Shown here: one piece after another, positions 45,587 through 54,674 of the stretch
Layout of the letters: every line of letters begins with the position of its first letter
Numbering within the stretch: the stretch's first letter is position 1
NCBI RefSeq assembly: GCF_001293775.1
Contig: NZ_LGLN01000035.1
Location: forward strand, 39,755 to 103,754
Source of the DNA: Pseudomonas syringae pv. cilantro
GTDB lineage: Bacteria; Pseudomonadota; Gammaproteobacteria; Pseudomonadales; Pseudomonadaceae
Direction: 5' to 3'
Length of the DNA: 64,000 bases
Notes under the pieces: model-generated
What the model was told of the DNA's origin: nothing
Database searches by the model: none
Seen by the model: only the letters and a program-made list of their open reading frames with translations
Position numbers and translations under genes: made by a program

Positions 45587-45626
45587 TTCAAAAACCGCTT
45601 GCCCACTTCTATAAATCTGCTTATAT
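45587..45626 (+). promoter_or_regulatory. Promoter with embedded operator 3 for the lysogeny module
   Basis: TTCAAA (45587-45592), 17 bases, TATAAA (45610-45615) forms a good sigma-70 promoter; a second match TTGCCC-N16-TTATAT overlaps it. CTATAA-N6-TTATAT (45609-45626) has the operator layout seen at 44652 and 44699 and covers the -10, so repressor binding should shut this promoter. Confidence 0.6.
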
Positions 45627-45669
45627 TTTGCCTGTCACCAACGCACACGGCAGAGAGAAGGTACGTAAG

Positions 45670-45975
45670 ATGATCAAATTTAAAGGACTCCAAGGCACCA
45701 AGGGTGTGTTGGCCGATCAAGAGTTGCGCACTGCTTTGGCGATATGCTCTGGTCTTGCAAACAAGGAAGTAGCCAGAGCACTGGAGTGTGCGCCGGGCAC
45801 CGTGAAAAAGACTGTTGAGCGAATTTTTTTCAAGCTTGGCGTATCAAGTCGCGCCGCGTTGGTTGCCGAAGCGTTCCGCCGCGGCCTGATCAGCTTCGCT
45901 TATACAGCCCCGGCCAGCCCAGATCCGCACCATCGCAATAACAAAGACCAGCACGCAGGCGTTCTCATCGCATGA
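45670..45975 (+). CDS. LuxR-type helix-turn-helix protein (HTH only)
   Basis: 101 aa from MIKFKGLQGTKGVLADQELR. The GerE/LuxR HTH is clear (LRTALAICSGLANKEVARALECAPGTVKKTVERIFFKLGVSSR, about 20-65). There is no sensor domain. It is the first gene after the operator-controlled promoter and so a likely regulator of lysogeny or host genes. An upstream start at 45628 is possible but has a weaker ribosome site. Confidence 0.8.
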   Translation: MIKFKGLQGTKGVLADQELRTALAICSGLANKEVARALECAPGTVKKTVERIFFKLGVSSRAALVAEAFRRGLISFAYTAPASPDPHHRNNKDQHAGVLIA

Positions 45976-46107
45976 TCTGAGCAGCGGCGTGCCCATCTCG
46001 CAGTTGGGCAGTCCAGTGTTCAGGCTCGATCTGACGCATTAACACAAACCTGATTTTGCGAAAGCCAACGATCGCGGCAGGCCCTCGGCTTGCCTGGAGA
46101 AAGTGAA

Positions 46108-46710
46108 ATGAAGCAGGCACCACTGATTAACACGCTGAACGTGAACATTTCCGTCGAAGGGATATCCCCTGTCGCGGCCGGCCTTATACGCGGTTTTCTG
46201 GCAAGCGGAACAACCCGGCCAGAGCCGGCGAAGGATGCGCACTCGGAAACACTGGAAGCGCCAGAGATAGGCGCGTATTGGGCTGGCCAGGGCGGCATCT
46301 ACGGCGGCGTGCGCCAGTATCCCGAAGGGCTGTGCCATGTGATCTACGCGCAAGAGGATGCCGGGAATTTCAAATGGGGTCCGAGCGGCACTGAAACTGG
46401 TGCGACGAGCAGGTTCGATGGACGCACCAATACCCAGGCACTGCTTACTCTGAACGCTGGTTTTCCTGCAGCTTTCTATGCGAGTCAGTACACGGCAGAC
46501 GGTCAAAGCGACTTCTACCTGCCCTCCGCCGCTGAGCTGAATCACGGTTGGGCATACCTTTCCGACCGCTTTGAAGAGGGCTGCTACTGGTCGAGCACGC
46601 AGCGCTCCGCCTACAACGCATTCTTTCAGTACTTCGATGATGGCAGTCAGTACAACCGCGCCAAGATCAGCGAGCTCCGCGTCCGCCCCGTCCGCAGATT
46701 CATTCGCTGA
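46108..46710 (+). CDS. DUF1566-type (C-type-lectin-like) protein
   Basis: 200 aa from MKQAPLINTLNVNISVEGIS, after TGGAG. The C-terminal half (FYLPSAAELNHGWAYLS...GCYWSSTQRSAYNAFFQYFDDG...ELRVRPVRRF) has the DUF1566/formylglycine-like C-type lectin pattern. This fold is used for ligand binding, also in phage receptor proteins. No signal peptide was seen. Its place among regulators rather than tail genes is unexpected; the role is unknown. Confidence 0.75.
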   Translation: MKQAPLINTLNVNISVEGISPVAAGLIRGFLASGTTRPEPAKDAHSETLEAPEIGAYWAGQGGIYGGVRQYPEGLCHVIYAQEDAGNFKWGPSGTETGATSRFDGRTNTQALLTLNAGFPAAFYASQYTADGQSDFYLPSAAELNHGWAYLSDRFEEGCYWSSTQRSAYNAFFQYFDDGSQYNRAKISELRVRPVRRFIR

Positions 46711-46753
46711 TTCATTAATTGCTTTGGGCGCGCAGCGCCTGCAAGGAGCCACC

Positions 46754-46951
46754 ATGCTGTGTCTAACCCGTCGCTTCGGCGAATCAATAATCATCGGTAA
46801 CGACATCAAAATCACCGTGATCAGTGGCCGCGACGGCCAGATCCGCCTGGGCATCGATGCTCCGGCCGAGCTGGCCGTCGACCGTTCCGAAGTCCGTACT
46901 GCCAAGTTGGCCAACCCTCGCACCGGGAGTGATCGCCATGAAACGGTATGA
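46754..46951 (+). CDS. csrA: Phage-encoded CsrA/RsmA-type RNA-binding regulator
   Basis: 65 aa. MLCLTRRFGESIIIGNDIKITV...GQIRLGIDAP...VDRSEV matches CsrA (about 47 residues of core with RRFGES and IRLGI). CsrA/RsmA proteins bind ANGGA motifs in mRNA leaders and control virulence, motility and exopolysaccharide in pseudomonads. Its own ribosome site reads AAGGAG, compatible with autoregulation. It overlaps the next gene by 14 bases. Being phage-borne it could retarget the host Rsm network. Confidence 0.92.
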   Translation: MLCLTRRFGESIIIGNDIKITVISGRDGQIRLGIDAPAELAVDRSEVRTAKLANPRTGSDRHETV

Positions 46952-47174
46952 AGGTGGTAGCCGCGGCGCAGACAAATTCGTCGTACGCCTCCCGGACGAC
47001 ATGCGCAGCGAGGTCGAGCGTGCAGCGGCATCAAGCGACACCAGTATGAACACAGTCGTGATCCGCGCCCTTCGCCTTTACCTGCATGGCCAAGAGCAAC
47101 AAGCGCTGTTGCTTGATGCGCTGGCCAAGGCGGCTCAGGAGGCGGCAAAGGCCAATCAGGAGCATCAGGCATGA
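46938..47174 (+). CDS. Arc-like ribbon-helix-helix DNA-binding protein
   Basis: 78 aa (MKRYEGGSRGADKFVVRLPD). FVVRLPDDMRSEVERAAASSDTSMNTVVIRALRLYL is an Arc-type beta-strand plus two helices. A likely small repressor of phage or host promoters; it overlaps csrA and the following gene. Confidence 0.87.
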   Translation: MKRYEGGSRGADKFVVRLPDDMRSEVERAAASSDTSMNTVVIRALRLYLHGQEQQALLLDALAKAAQEAAKANQEHQA

Positions 47175-47371
47175 GCACTCTAAGCCAAGGCACCCAGGTC
47201 CAACTGCGCACCGAGTTCGAAAGCCTGGGCGAGCGTCTGATCCGGTTCGGTCAGGCGCTTCAAGACCCGGCCACCACAGTTGGCCAACTCACCGGTCTGG
47301 CCAACTCCTGCGGTATCGCACTCAAGCTGCGCACCGTAGCTGAATCGGGGGCGCGAGATGATGAAGGCTGA
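47171..47371 (+). CDS. Small phage protein, unknown
   Basis: 66 aa (MSTLSQGTQVQLRTEFESLG), helical, ATGA overlap with the Arc-like gene. No family recognised. Confidence 0.6.
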   Translation: MSTLSQGTQVQLRTEFESLGERLIRFGQALQDPATTVGQLTGLANSCGIALKLRTVAESGARDDEG

Positions 47372-47423
47372 CGCGTCAGTTTCACCCGCAGTTCCAAACC
47401 TGACGCGGCAGGAGTAGCAGCCA

Positions 47424-47669
47424 ATGCGCTACATGACCATCAGGAAATTCGCCAGCGAGTCTGGCTACAGCGAGGACGCTATCCGCTCGAAAATCCGTGA
47501 TGGAATTTGGCGGTTTGGCGAAATCTGGTACAGAGCTCCGGACGACTGGAAAGGCTCGAAGCTGAGAGCAGCCAAAGATATCGAATACCAAAAGGAGAAG
47601 TGGGCGGACGAGCAAAAGCGCACCACTGAACGTAATGCCTGGGTGCGTGACCTTCGCGCCAGCCTCTAA
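47424..47669 (+). CDS. Excisionase-like protein
   Basis: 81 aa with AGGAG upstream. MTIRKFASESGYSEDAIRSKIRDGIW has the MerR/Xis winged-helix pattern of phage excisionases, followed by a charged tail. It probably helps Int excise the prophage. Confidence 0.72.
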   Translation: MRYMTIRKFASESGYSEDAIRSKIRDGIWRFGEIWYRAPDDWKGSKLRAAKDIEYQKEKWADEQKRTTERNAWVRDLRASL

Positions 47670-47705
47670 CCCCTTCCGCCGCCCAGCGCGGCCCGGAGTA
47701 AAACT

Positions 47706-47942
47706 ATGAACACCGCGCGCAACGACGAACCCGTTGAATTCATCCGCCTCCCCGAGGTAATTAAGCTGGTCGGTTACAAGACCAGCAAAATCTATGAAAT
47801 GGCAAAGACCGGCGAGTTTCCAAAACAGGTCAAACTGGGCGGACGCTCGGTAGCCTGGGTCAAATCCGAGGTCGTCGCCTGGAACAGGGCCCAGGTCGAG
47901 GCCGCCAGAGCTGATCAGGAAGCCTCTACAGAATCCAGGTAG
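47706..47942 (+). CDS. AlpA-family regulator / second excisionase candidate
   Basis: 78 aa. FIRLPEVIKLVGYKTSKIYEMAKTGEFPKQVKLGGRSVAWVKSEV is the AlpA (PF05930) pattern. AlpA proteins activate or direct excision of P4-type integrases, the type present here. Its end overlaps the end of int by 28 bases in the opposite direction. Confidence 0.85.
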   Translation: MNTARNDEPVEFIRLPEVIKLVGYKTSKIYEMAKTGEFPKQVKLGGRSVAWVKSEVVAWNRAQVEAARADQEASTESR

Positions 47943-49138
47943 TCAGCCCAGTCCTGCATCATCCCCCGCCGCTGTTCCACGTATGCGGCATGGTTATAAG
48001 CCCTGCGTACCTTGTTTTCCCCCGCATGTGATAGCTGCGCTTCGATCCAATCGGGGTTGTAGCCCATCTCGTTCAGGGCAGTCGACAGCGTGGCCCTCAG
48101 GCCGTGACCAGTCAGCTTGCCCTTGTATCCCATCCTGCTTATTGCGTCGTTGACCGTGTTTTCGCTCATTGGAGTGTTGGGGTTATTGCGCCCCGGTATG
48201 AGCAGCTTGCACTGCCCGGTCATCGACATAAGCTGGCGCGCAACATCAACCGCCTGCCGCGAAAGTGGCACCAGATAGGGCGGTATATCCCCTGATCCAT
48301 CCTTCACCTTCAATGCAAGTTGCTTCACGTTCTCCGGTGGGATCGTCCACAAGCCGGCGTCCAGGTCAAACTGACCGGGCGTTGCCGCCCTCACCTCTCC
48401 CGTTCGCACGCCGGTTAGTATCAGCAGCCGGATAGCCAGCAGCGTAAACAAAGAGCCGTCGTACTCACGAAGTTTCAGCAAGAAGGGTTTCAGCTCTTCC
48501 CGCTTGAGGTACGGGTTATGCCTGACTGGCGGCTGGGCAGCAGCGACGATATCCATGTCAGCGGCAGGATTTGTCTCAATCAGCCCCTCGGCAATGGCAA
48601 AGCGGAATATCTGGTTGAGCCAGGTTCTGCACTTCTCCGCGACATTCAGTGCCCCGCGCTTTTCAACCCGACGCACAGCGGCTAGTACATCGGCGCGGCG
48701 AATATCAGCAATAGGCAACTTGCCCAGGACGGGTAACAGATCTTTGTCGAGGTAAAGGCGTGACTGATGGCGTCCGCCCTTTGCTGCGTTGCTCAGACGT
48801 GGCGAGCGGAAGGCATACCAGCGCTCGGCAACGATTTCAAAAGTGTTCTGCTGGGATTCCGCGCTCGCCTGCTGTGCCTGCCGACGCTCTGACCGTGGAT
48901 CAATGCCTCGAGCAACCATTGAGCGGGCCTGATCACGCAGCTCGCGGGCATCGCGTAAGCCGATCTCAGGGTATGTGCCGAGGGAAATGCGCGGCTGCTT
49001 GCCGTGCCAGGAGTATCGGAAGTGCCACGACTTTGTTCCGTTGGCAGACACAAACAGTGCAAGCCCATCACCATCGGTGACGCTGTAGTCTTTTTCCTTG
49101 GCCTTTGCTTGCCGGACAGCGGTGTCAGTCAGGGGCAT
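47915..49138 (-). CDS. int: P4-type tyrosine integrase
   Basis: 407 aa. The N-terminal DUF4102 arm-binding domain (MPLTDTAVRQAKAKEKDYSV..., about 1-90), a core-binding SAM-like domain (about 100-185) and the catalytic domain with R245 (LTGVRTGEVR), HGLR at 345-348, H371 and Y381. It recombines attP with the tRNA-Leu 3' end. It sits 103 bases from the right attachment repeat. Confidence 0.95.
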   Translation of the reverse strand: MPLTDTAVRQAKAKEKDYSVTDGDGLALFVSANGTKSWHFRYSWHGKQPRISLGTYPEIGLRDARELRDQARSMVARGIDPRSERRQAQQASAESQQNTFEIVAERWYAFRSPRLSNAAKGGRHQSRLYLDKDLLPVLGKLPIADIRRADVLAAVRRVEKRGALNVAEKCRTWLNQIFRFAIAEGLIETNPAADMDIVAAAQPPVRHNPYLKREELKPFLLKLREYDGSLFTLLAIRLLILTGVRTGEVRAATPGQFDLDAGLWTIPPENVKQLALKVKDGSGDIPPYLVPLSRQAVDVARQLMSMTGQCKLLIPGRNNPNTPMSENTVNDAISRMGYKGKLTGHGLRATLSTALNEMGYNPDWIEAQLSHAGENKVRRAYNHAAYVEQRRGMMQDWADYLDSVEAS

Positions 49139-49188
49139 TAGTACATCACCAGTCAGCTCGAATTAACGATGGACTGACTAATGTACTA
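49126..49188. promoter_or_regulatory. Nested dyad upstream of int, likely arm or regulator sites
   Basis: TAGTACAT (49139-49146) pairs with ATGTACTA (49181-49188). Inside and before it, CAGTCAG occurs at 49126 and 49150 and CTGACT at 49174, each 24 bases apart. The dyad sits directly upstream of the int ATG. Candidates are Int arm-type sites or binding sites for AlpA/Xis. Confidence 0.55.
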
Positions 49189-49230
49189 AAAATGTGCGGA
49201 AGACGCTGGATTCTTGCGGAACTCGACGCA

Positions 49231-49256
49231 ATAAAAAGCCCGCGCCAGGCGGGCTT
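49231..49256 (-). terminator. tRNA operon terminator spanning the attachment boundary
   Basis: AAGCCCGC/GCGGGCTT with a T5 run on the minus strand, beyond the tRNA-Leu end. The T-side arm (49231-49240) lies outside the 75-bp repeat and is therefore phage DNA. Confidence 0.8.
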
Positions 49257-49315
49257 CTCTTGGCTTTCGCGGTTCTCAGTGGAACCCGGCGAAAGTGTAT
49301 CTGGTGCGGACGGAG
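49241..49315. repeat. Prophage attachment repeat, tRNA-side junction
   Basis: A 75-bp perfect copy of 9971-10045. It overlaps the last 14 bases of the intact tRNA-Leu, so integration keeps the tRNA functional. Confidence 0.93.
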
Positions 49316-49386
49316 AGACTCGAACTCTCACACCTTGCGGCGCTGGAACCTAAATCCAGTGTGTCTACCAATTCCACCACATCCGC
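49302..49386 (-). tRNA. tRNA-Leu (anticodon UAG)
   Basis: 85 bases with encoded CCA. Acceptor GCGGATG pairs with the 3' arm, the anticodon stem CTGGA/TCCAG holds loop TTTAGGT (anticodon UAG), and there is a long variable arm typical of leucine tRNA. It is the integration target of the prophage. Confidence 0.96.
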
Positions 49387-49441
49387 GTTTCAAACTGTTA
49401 AAGCAAAGGCGCCAGACTATGAATCTGGCGCCCTTTTAATA

Positions 49442-49517
49442 TGGGGTGGACGATGGGGTTCGAACCCACGACCGCAGGAGTCACAATCCTGTGCTCTACC
49501 AACTGAGCTACGCCCAC
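49442..49517 (-). tRNA. tRNA-His (anticodon GUG)
   Basis: 76 bases with encoded CCA. Acceptor GTGGGCG, anticodon loop TTGTGAC (GUG), T-loop GTTCGAACC. Second gene of the tRNA cluster. Confidence 0.96.
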
Positions 49518-49568
49518 CATATTGCATGTGACGGTACAACTTACTTGCTGTGCCAATGCTGCCTTAAA

Positions 49569-49645
49569 TGGCGCACCCGGCAGGACTCGAACCTGCGACC
49601 ATCCGCTTAGAAGGCGGATGCTCTATCCAGCTGAGCTACGGGCAC
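49569..49645 (-). tRNA. tRNA-Arg (anticodon UCU)
   Basis: 77 bases with encoded CCA. Anticodon stem CCGCC/GGCGG-type with loop TTCTAAG (UCU). First gene of the Arg-His-Leu cluster; its promoter must lie in 49646-49938, which holds no gene. Confidence 0.96.
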
Positions 49646-49938
49646 TTATATAATTTGTATTCTTGCGATAACAAACTAAAAGGCTATCAATCACACCGAG
49701 CTGATTTGCAACTCTGCCTGACCGAATCAACCAGTGCTAGCTTAACCAGTGCGGGGCTCTGCCCGACAAGTGCGACGAATCTTATAGACGCCCCCTGGGG
49801 TCGTCAACCTTTTTCTGAAAAAAATTCAGCTAGATAAAGGAGTTAGCTGAATAACCGCCGCATGCGCCTTTGCCCTCGCGCCATGTCATGCGAGAATGCG
49901 CGCTCATTTTATTTCCTCTCGATGGTTAATCACGCGTC

Positions 49939-50793
49939 ATGACTGCAAAACTAATCGACGGCAAAGCGATCGCCGCCAGCCTGCGCCAGCAGATCGCCAA
50001 ACGTGTCGCCGAACGAAGCCAGCAAGGCTTGCGTACGCCGGGCCTCGCGGTGATTCTGGTGGGCAGCGACCCCGCCTCTCAGGTTTACGTTTCGCACAAG
50101 CGCAAGGATTGCGAGGAAGTCGGCTTTATCTCCCAGGCCTACGACCTGCCCGCCGACACCACCCAGGTTGCGCTCACCGACCTGATCGACCGCCTCAATG
50201 AAGACGCTGCCGTCGACGGCATCCTGTTGCAGCTACCATTACCTGCGCATCTGGACGCCTCGCTGCTGCTGGAACGCATCCGCCCGGACAAGGACGTGGA
50301 CGGTTTCCATCCTTATAACGTCGGCCGTCTGGCCCAGCGTATTCCGCTACTGCGTCCGTGCACGCCGAAAGGCATCATGACACTGCTGGACAGTACCGGC
50401 GTCGATCTGTACGGGCTGGATGCCGTGGTGGTTGGCGCGTCGAACATTGTCGGCCGCCCGATGGCGATGGAATTGCTGCTGGCGGGCTGCACCGTCACCG
50501 TTACCCACCGCTTCACCAGGGATCTGGCAGGCCACGTGGGCCGTGCCGATCTGGTAGTGGTTGCCGCCGGCAAACCGGGACTGGTCAAAGGCGAATGGAT
50601 CAAGCCGGGCGCGATCGTCATCGACGTCGGCATCAATCGACAGGACGATGGCAAGCTGGTCGGCGACGTGGTGTATGACACTGCCCTGCCCCGCGCCGGC
50701 TGGATTACACCAGTTCCGGGCGGCGTCGGGCCGATGACCCGCGCCTGCCTGCTGGAAAACACGCTGTACGCGGCAGAAACCCTGCACGACTGA
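49939..50793 (+). CDS. folD: Bifunctional methylenetetrahydrofolate dehydrogenase/cyclohydrolase
   Basis: 284 aa. Converts 5,10-methylene-THF to 10-formyl-THF in one-carbon metabolism. Marks: [14 protein letters not shown] (catalytic lysine), [23 protein letters not shown], and the NADP region [18 protein letters not shown], with [19 protein letters not shown]. The tRNA-folD order is usual in Pseudomonas. Confidence 0.98.
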   Translation: MTAKLIDGKAIAASLRQQIAKRVAERSQQGLRTPGLAVILVGSDPASQVYVSHKRKDCEEVGFISQAYDLPADTTQVALTDLIDRLNEDAAVDGILLQLPLPAHLDASLLLERIRPDKDVDGFHPYNVGRLAQRIPLLRPCTPKGIMTLLDSTGVDLYGLDAVVVGASNIVGRPMAMELLLAGCTVTVTHRFTRDLAGHVGRADLVVVAAGKPGLVKGEWIKPGAIVIDVGINRQDDGKLVGDVVYDTALPRAGWITPVPGGVGPMTRACLLENTLYAAETLHD

Positions 50794-50813
50794 TCAGCCT
50801 GTCGCTCCCTATG

Positions 50814-50845
50814 AAAAACGGCACCTGAGGTGCCGTTTTTTATTC
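50814..50845. terminator. Bidirectional terminator between folD and the ABC operon
   Basis: AAAAACGGCACC/GGTGCCGTTTTTT with A and T runs on the two sides, so it serves both converging transcripts. Confidence 0.85.
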
Positions 50846-50855
50846 CCGAAAAGCC

Positions 50856-52625
50856 TTACTTCCTGGCCGCTTCCCAGCTCTTCAGCAGGTCAGCGTAGGC
50901 GATGGTTTCACCCTTGGGCTTCTCGTTGGCCAGCTTGCGTTGCGGCGCAAGGAACTTGCCGCCGCTTTGCTCGGCCTTGGAATACCACTCTTCAGCCGAT
51001 GTCTCAGGATTCATCTTCGGCGCACAATTGCTGGCCTTCTGAACCCCGGAACGCTCAATGCGCGTCATGATCGCATCCTGATCCTTGGCCAGACCGTCCA
51101 GCGCCTGTTGCGCTGTTTTTTCGCCAGTGACCGCCTCGGCCACGTGGCTCCACCACAGTTGCGCCAGTTTCGGATAGTCAGGCACATTGGTCCCGGTAGG
51201 CGACCATTGCACGCGCGCCGGGCTGCGATAGAACTCCACCAGCCCACCCAGCTTCGGTGCCAGAGCGGTCATCTCTTTGGAGTTGATGTCCGACTCGCGA
51301 ATTGGCGTCAGGCCAACGATGGTTTTCTTCAGCGAGACGCTTTTCGACGTCACGAACTGAGCATACAGCCAGGCCGCCAGACGTTTTTTCTCGTCGGAAG
51401 ACTTCAGGAAGGTCCACGAACCCACGTCCTGATAGCCGAGCTTCATGCCTTCTTTCCAGTACGGCCCTTTCGGCGAAGGTGCCATGCGCCACTTCGGCGT
51501 GCCGTCAGCGTTCATGACCGGCAGGCCTGGCTTGGTCATGTCGGCGGTAAAGGCGGTGTACCAGAAGATTTGTTGCGCGACGTTACCCTGCGACGGCACC
51601 GGCCCGGATTCGGAGAAGGTCATGCCCGCCGCTTCTGGCGGTGCATAGGCTTTCAGCCAGTCGATGTATTTCTGCGTGGCGAACACTGCCGCCGGGCCGT
51701 TGGTGTCACCACCACGGGTGATGCTGGAGCCGACCGGATGGCAATCCTCGACGCGAATACCCCACTCGTCCACCGGCAGACCGTTAGGCAAGCCCTTGTC
51801 GCCGCTGCCGGCCATGGAGAACCAGGCATCGGTGAAACGCCAGCCCAGTGACGGGTCTTTCTTGCCGTAGTCCATGTGACCGAAGACTTTCTTGCCGTCG
51901 ATCTCCTTAACGTCTTCGCTGAAGAACTTGGCGATGTCCTCGTAAGCCGACCAGTTGACCGGAACGCCCAGCTCGTAGCCGTACTTGTCCTTGAATTTCT
52001 TTTTCAGGTCGGGGCGTTCGAACCAGTCGGCACGGAACCAGTACAGGTTGGCGAACTGCTGATCAGGCAACTGATAAAGATTGCCATCTGGAGCGGTGGT
52101 AAACGACGTGCCGATAAAGTCCTTGATATCCAGGGTCGGCGACGTCACGTTCTTGCCTTCATTGGCCATCATATCCGTGAGAGAAACGGCCTTGCCATAA
52201 CGAAAGTGTGTACCGATCAGGTCCGAGTCATTGACCCAGCCGTCATAGATGCTCTTGTCCGACTGCATGGCCGTTTGCAGCTTCTCGATGACGTCACCTT
52301 CCTGCAGCAAGTCGTGGGTGACTTTGATACCGGTGATTTCGGTGAACGCCTTGGCCAGGGTTTTCGACTCGTATTCGTGAGTGGTCAGGGTTTCCGACAC
52401 CACCTTGATGTCCATGCCACGAAACGGCTCGGCGGCCTTGATGAACCACTCCAGCTCTTTCAATTGCTCGGCATCGGAAAGCGTACTCGGCTTGAACTCA
52501 CTGGCCGCCCACTTCTTCGCCGCCTCTTCGTACTGATCCGCCCAAGCCGAAACACTCAAACCGCTGAGCATGATCATGGTCGCCAGCGTCACGCTATGTT
52601 GCAGCTTGTTTTTCTTATTGAACAT
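50856..52625 (-). CDS. ABC transporter substrate-binding protein (glycerol-type, GlpV-like)
   Basis: 589 aa from MFNKKNKLQHSVTLATMIML with a signal peptide cleaved near SAWA|DQYEE. A large periplasmic binding protein of the extracellular solute-binding type (LLQEGDVIEKLQTAMQSDKS, YQLPDQQFANLYWFRADWF). Together with two ATPases, two permeases and a DUF2160 protein it reproduces the gene set of the Rhizobium GlpSTPQUV glycerol importer, so glycerol or a related polyol is the likely substrate. The substrate is inferred. Confidence 0.82.
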   Translation of the reverse strand: MFNKKNKLQHSVTLATMIMLSGLSVSAWADQYEEAAKKWAASEFKPSTLSDAEQLKELEWFIKAAEPFRGMDIKVVSETLTTHEYESKTLAKAFTEITGIKVTHDLLQEGDVIEKLQTAMQSDKSIYDGWVNDSDLIGTHFRYGKAVSLTDMMANEGKNVTSPTLDIKDFIGTSFTTAPDGNLYQLPDQQFANLYWFRADWFERPDLKKKFKDKYGYELGVPVNWSAYEDIAKFFSEDVKEIDGKKVFGHMDYGKKDPSLGWRFTDAWFSMAGSGDKGLPNGLPVDEWGIRVEDCHPVGSSITRGGDTNGPAAVFATQKYIDWLKAYAPPEAAGMTFSESGPVPSQGNVAQQIFWYTAFTADMTKPGLPVMNADGTPKWRMAPSPKGPYWKEGMKLGYQDVGSWTFLKSSDEKKRLAAWLYAQFVTSKSVSLKKTIVGLTPIRESDINSKEMTALAPKLGGLVEFYRSPARVQWSPTGTNVPDYPKLAQLWWSHVAEAVTGEKTAQQALDGLAKDQDAIMTRIERSGVQKASNCAPKMNPETSAEEWYSKAEQSGGKFLAPQRKLANEKPKGETIAYADLLKSWEAARK

Positions 52626-52711
52626 AGTCATCTCCAGTGTTGCTTTTATGTAGTCCCGCTTTTTCGAATACTGCCGAGCGGATCACTTTGCTGATCACGC
52701 CCGACCGCCGC

Positions 52712-52984
52712 CTATCCCCAACGCATTACCACCACAAGCCACACCAGAGAAATCCCTGAAGCGACCCAGATATTCCAGTCAGTCACGCCAATGACCAGCA
52801 AATGCAGGTAGGCGCTGCCCAGAAGACCAATGAACAAGCGGTCACCACGCGTGGTGACAATCGGTAGAAAGCCACGGCGTTCGATGCTCGCCGAGCGCAA
52901 TTCCCACACGGTCATGCCCACCAGCAACAACCCGATACTGATGAAGAACGCCGCAGTCGGCAGTGTCCAGGACATCCACTCCAT
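52712..52984 (-). CDS. DUF2160 small membrane protein (GlpU-like)
   Basis: 90 aa with two or three membrane helices (PTAAFFISIGLLLVGMTVWEL, LFIGLLGSAYLHLLVIGVTDW, GISLVWLVVVMRW). DUF2160 proteins accompany this transporter type. It may be an accessory subunit of the membrane complex. Confidence 0.8.
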   Translation of the reverse strand: MEWMSWTLPTAAFFISIGLLLVGMTVWELRSASIERRGFLPIVTTRGDRLFIGLLGSAYLHLLVIGVTDWNIWVASGISLVWLVVVMRWG

Positions 52985-52996
52985 TTTCTCGACTCC

Positions 52997-53797
<801 letters not shown>

Positions 53798-53807
53798 GAC
53801 CAGCCCC

Positions 53808-54666
<859 letters not shown>

Positions 54667-54674
<8 letters not shown>

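Larger units (their letters stand above)
10046..49240. mobile_element. Lambdoid siphovirus prophage integrated in tRNA-Leu
   Basis: About 39.3 kb between two perfect 75-bp repeats, with a P4-type tyrosine integrase next to the tRNA. All expected modules are present and open: immunity, early replication, Q, lysis, HNH/terminase, HK97-type head, lambda-type tail (G/T, H, M, L, K, I and J equivalents), fibres and endolysin. No disrupted structural gene was seen, so it may be inducible. Attachment in the 3' end of a tRNA and the gene order are typical of Pseudomonas temperate siphophages. Confidence 0.95.

Noticed and set aside
46108..46710. Diversity-generating retroelement around the DUF1566 gene
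   Set aside because: No reverse transcriptase, template repeat or adenine-biased variable repeat was found in the window.
47358..47417. 19-codon frame after the 66-aa gene (MMKADASVSP...)
   Set aside because: Too short and without independent support.
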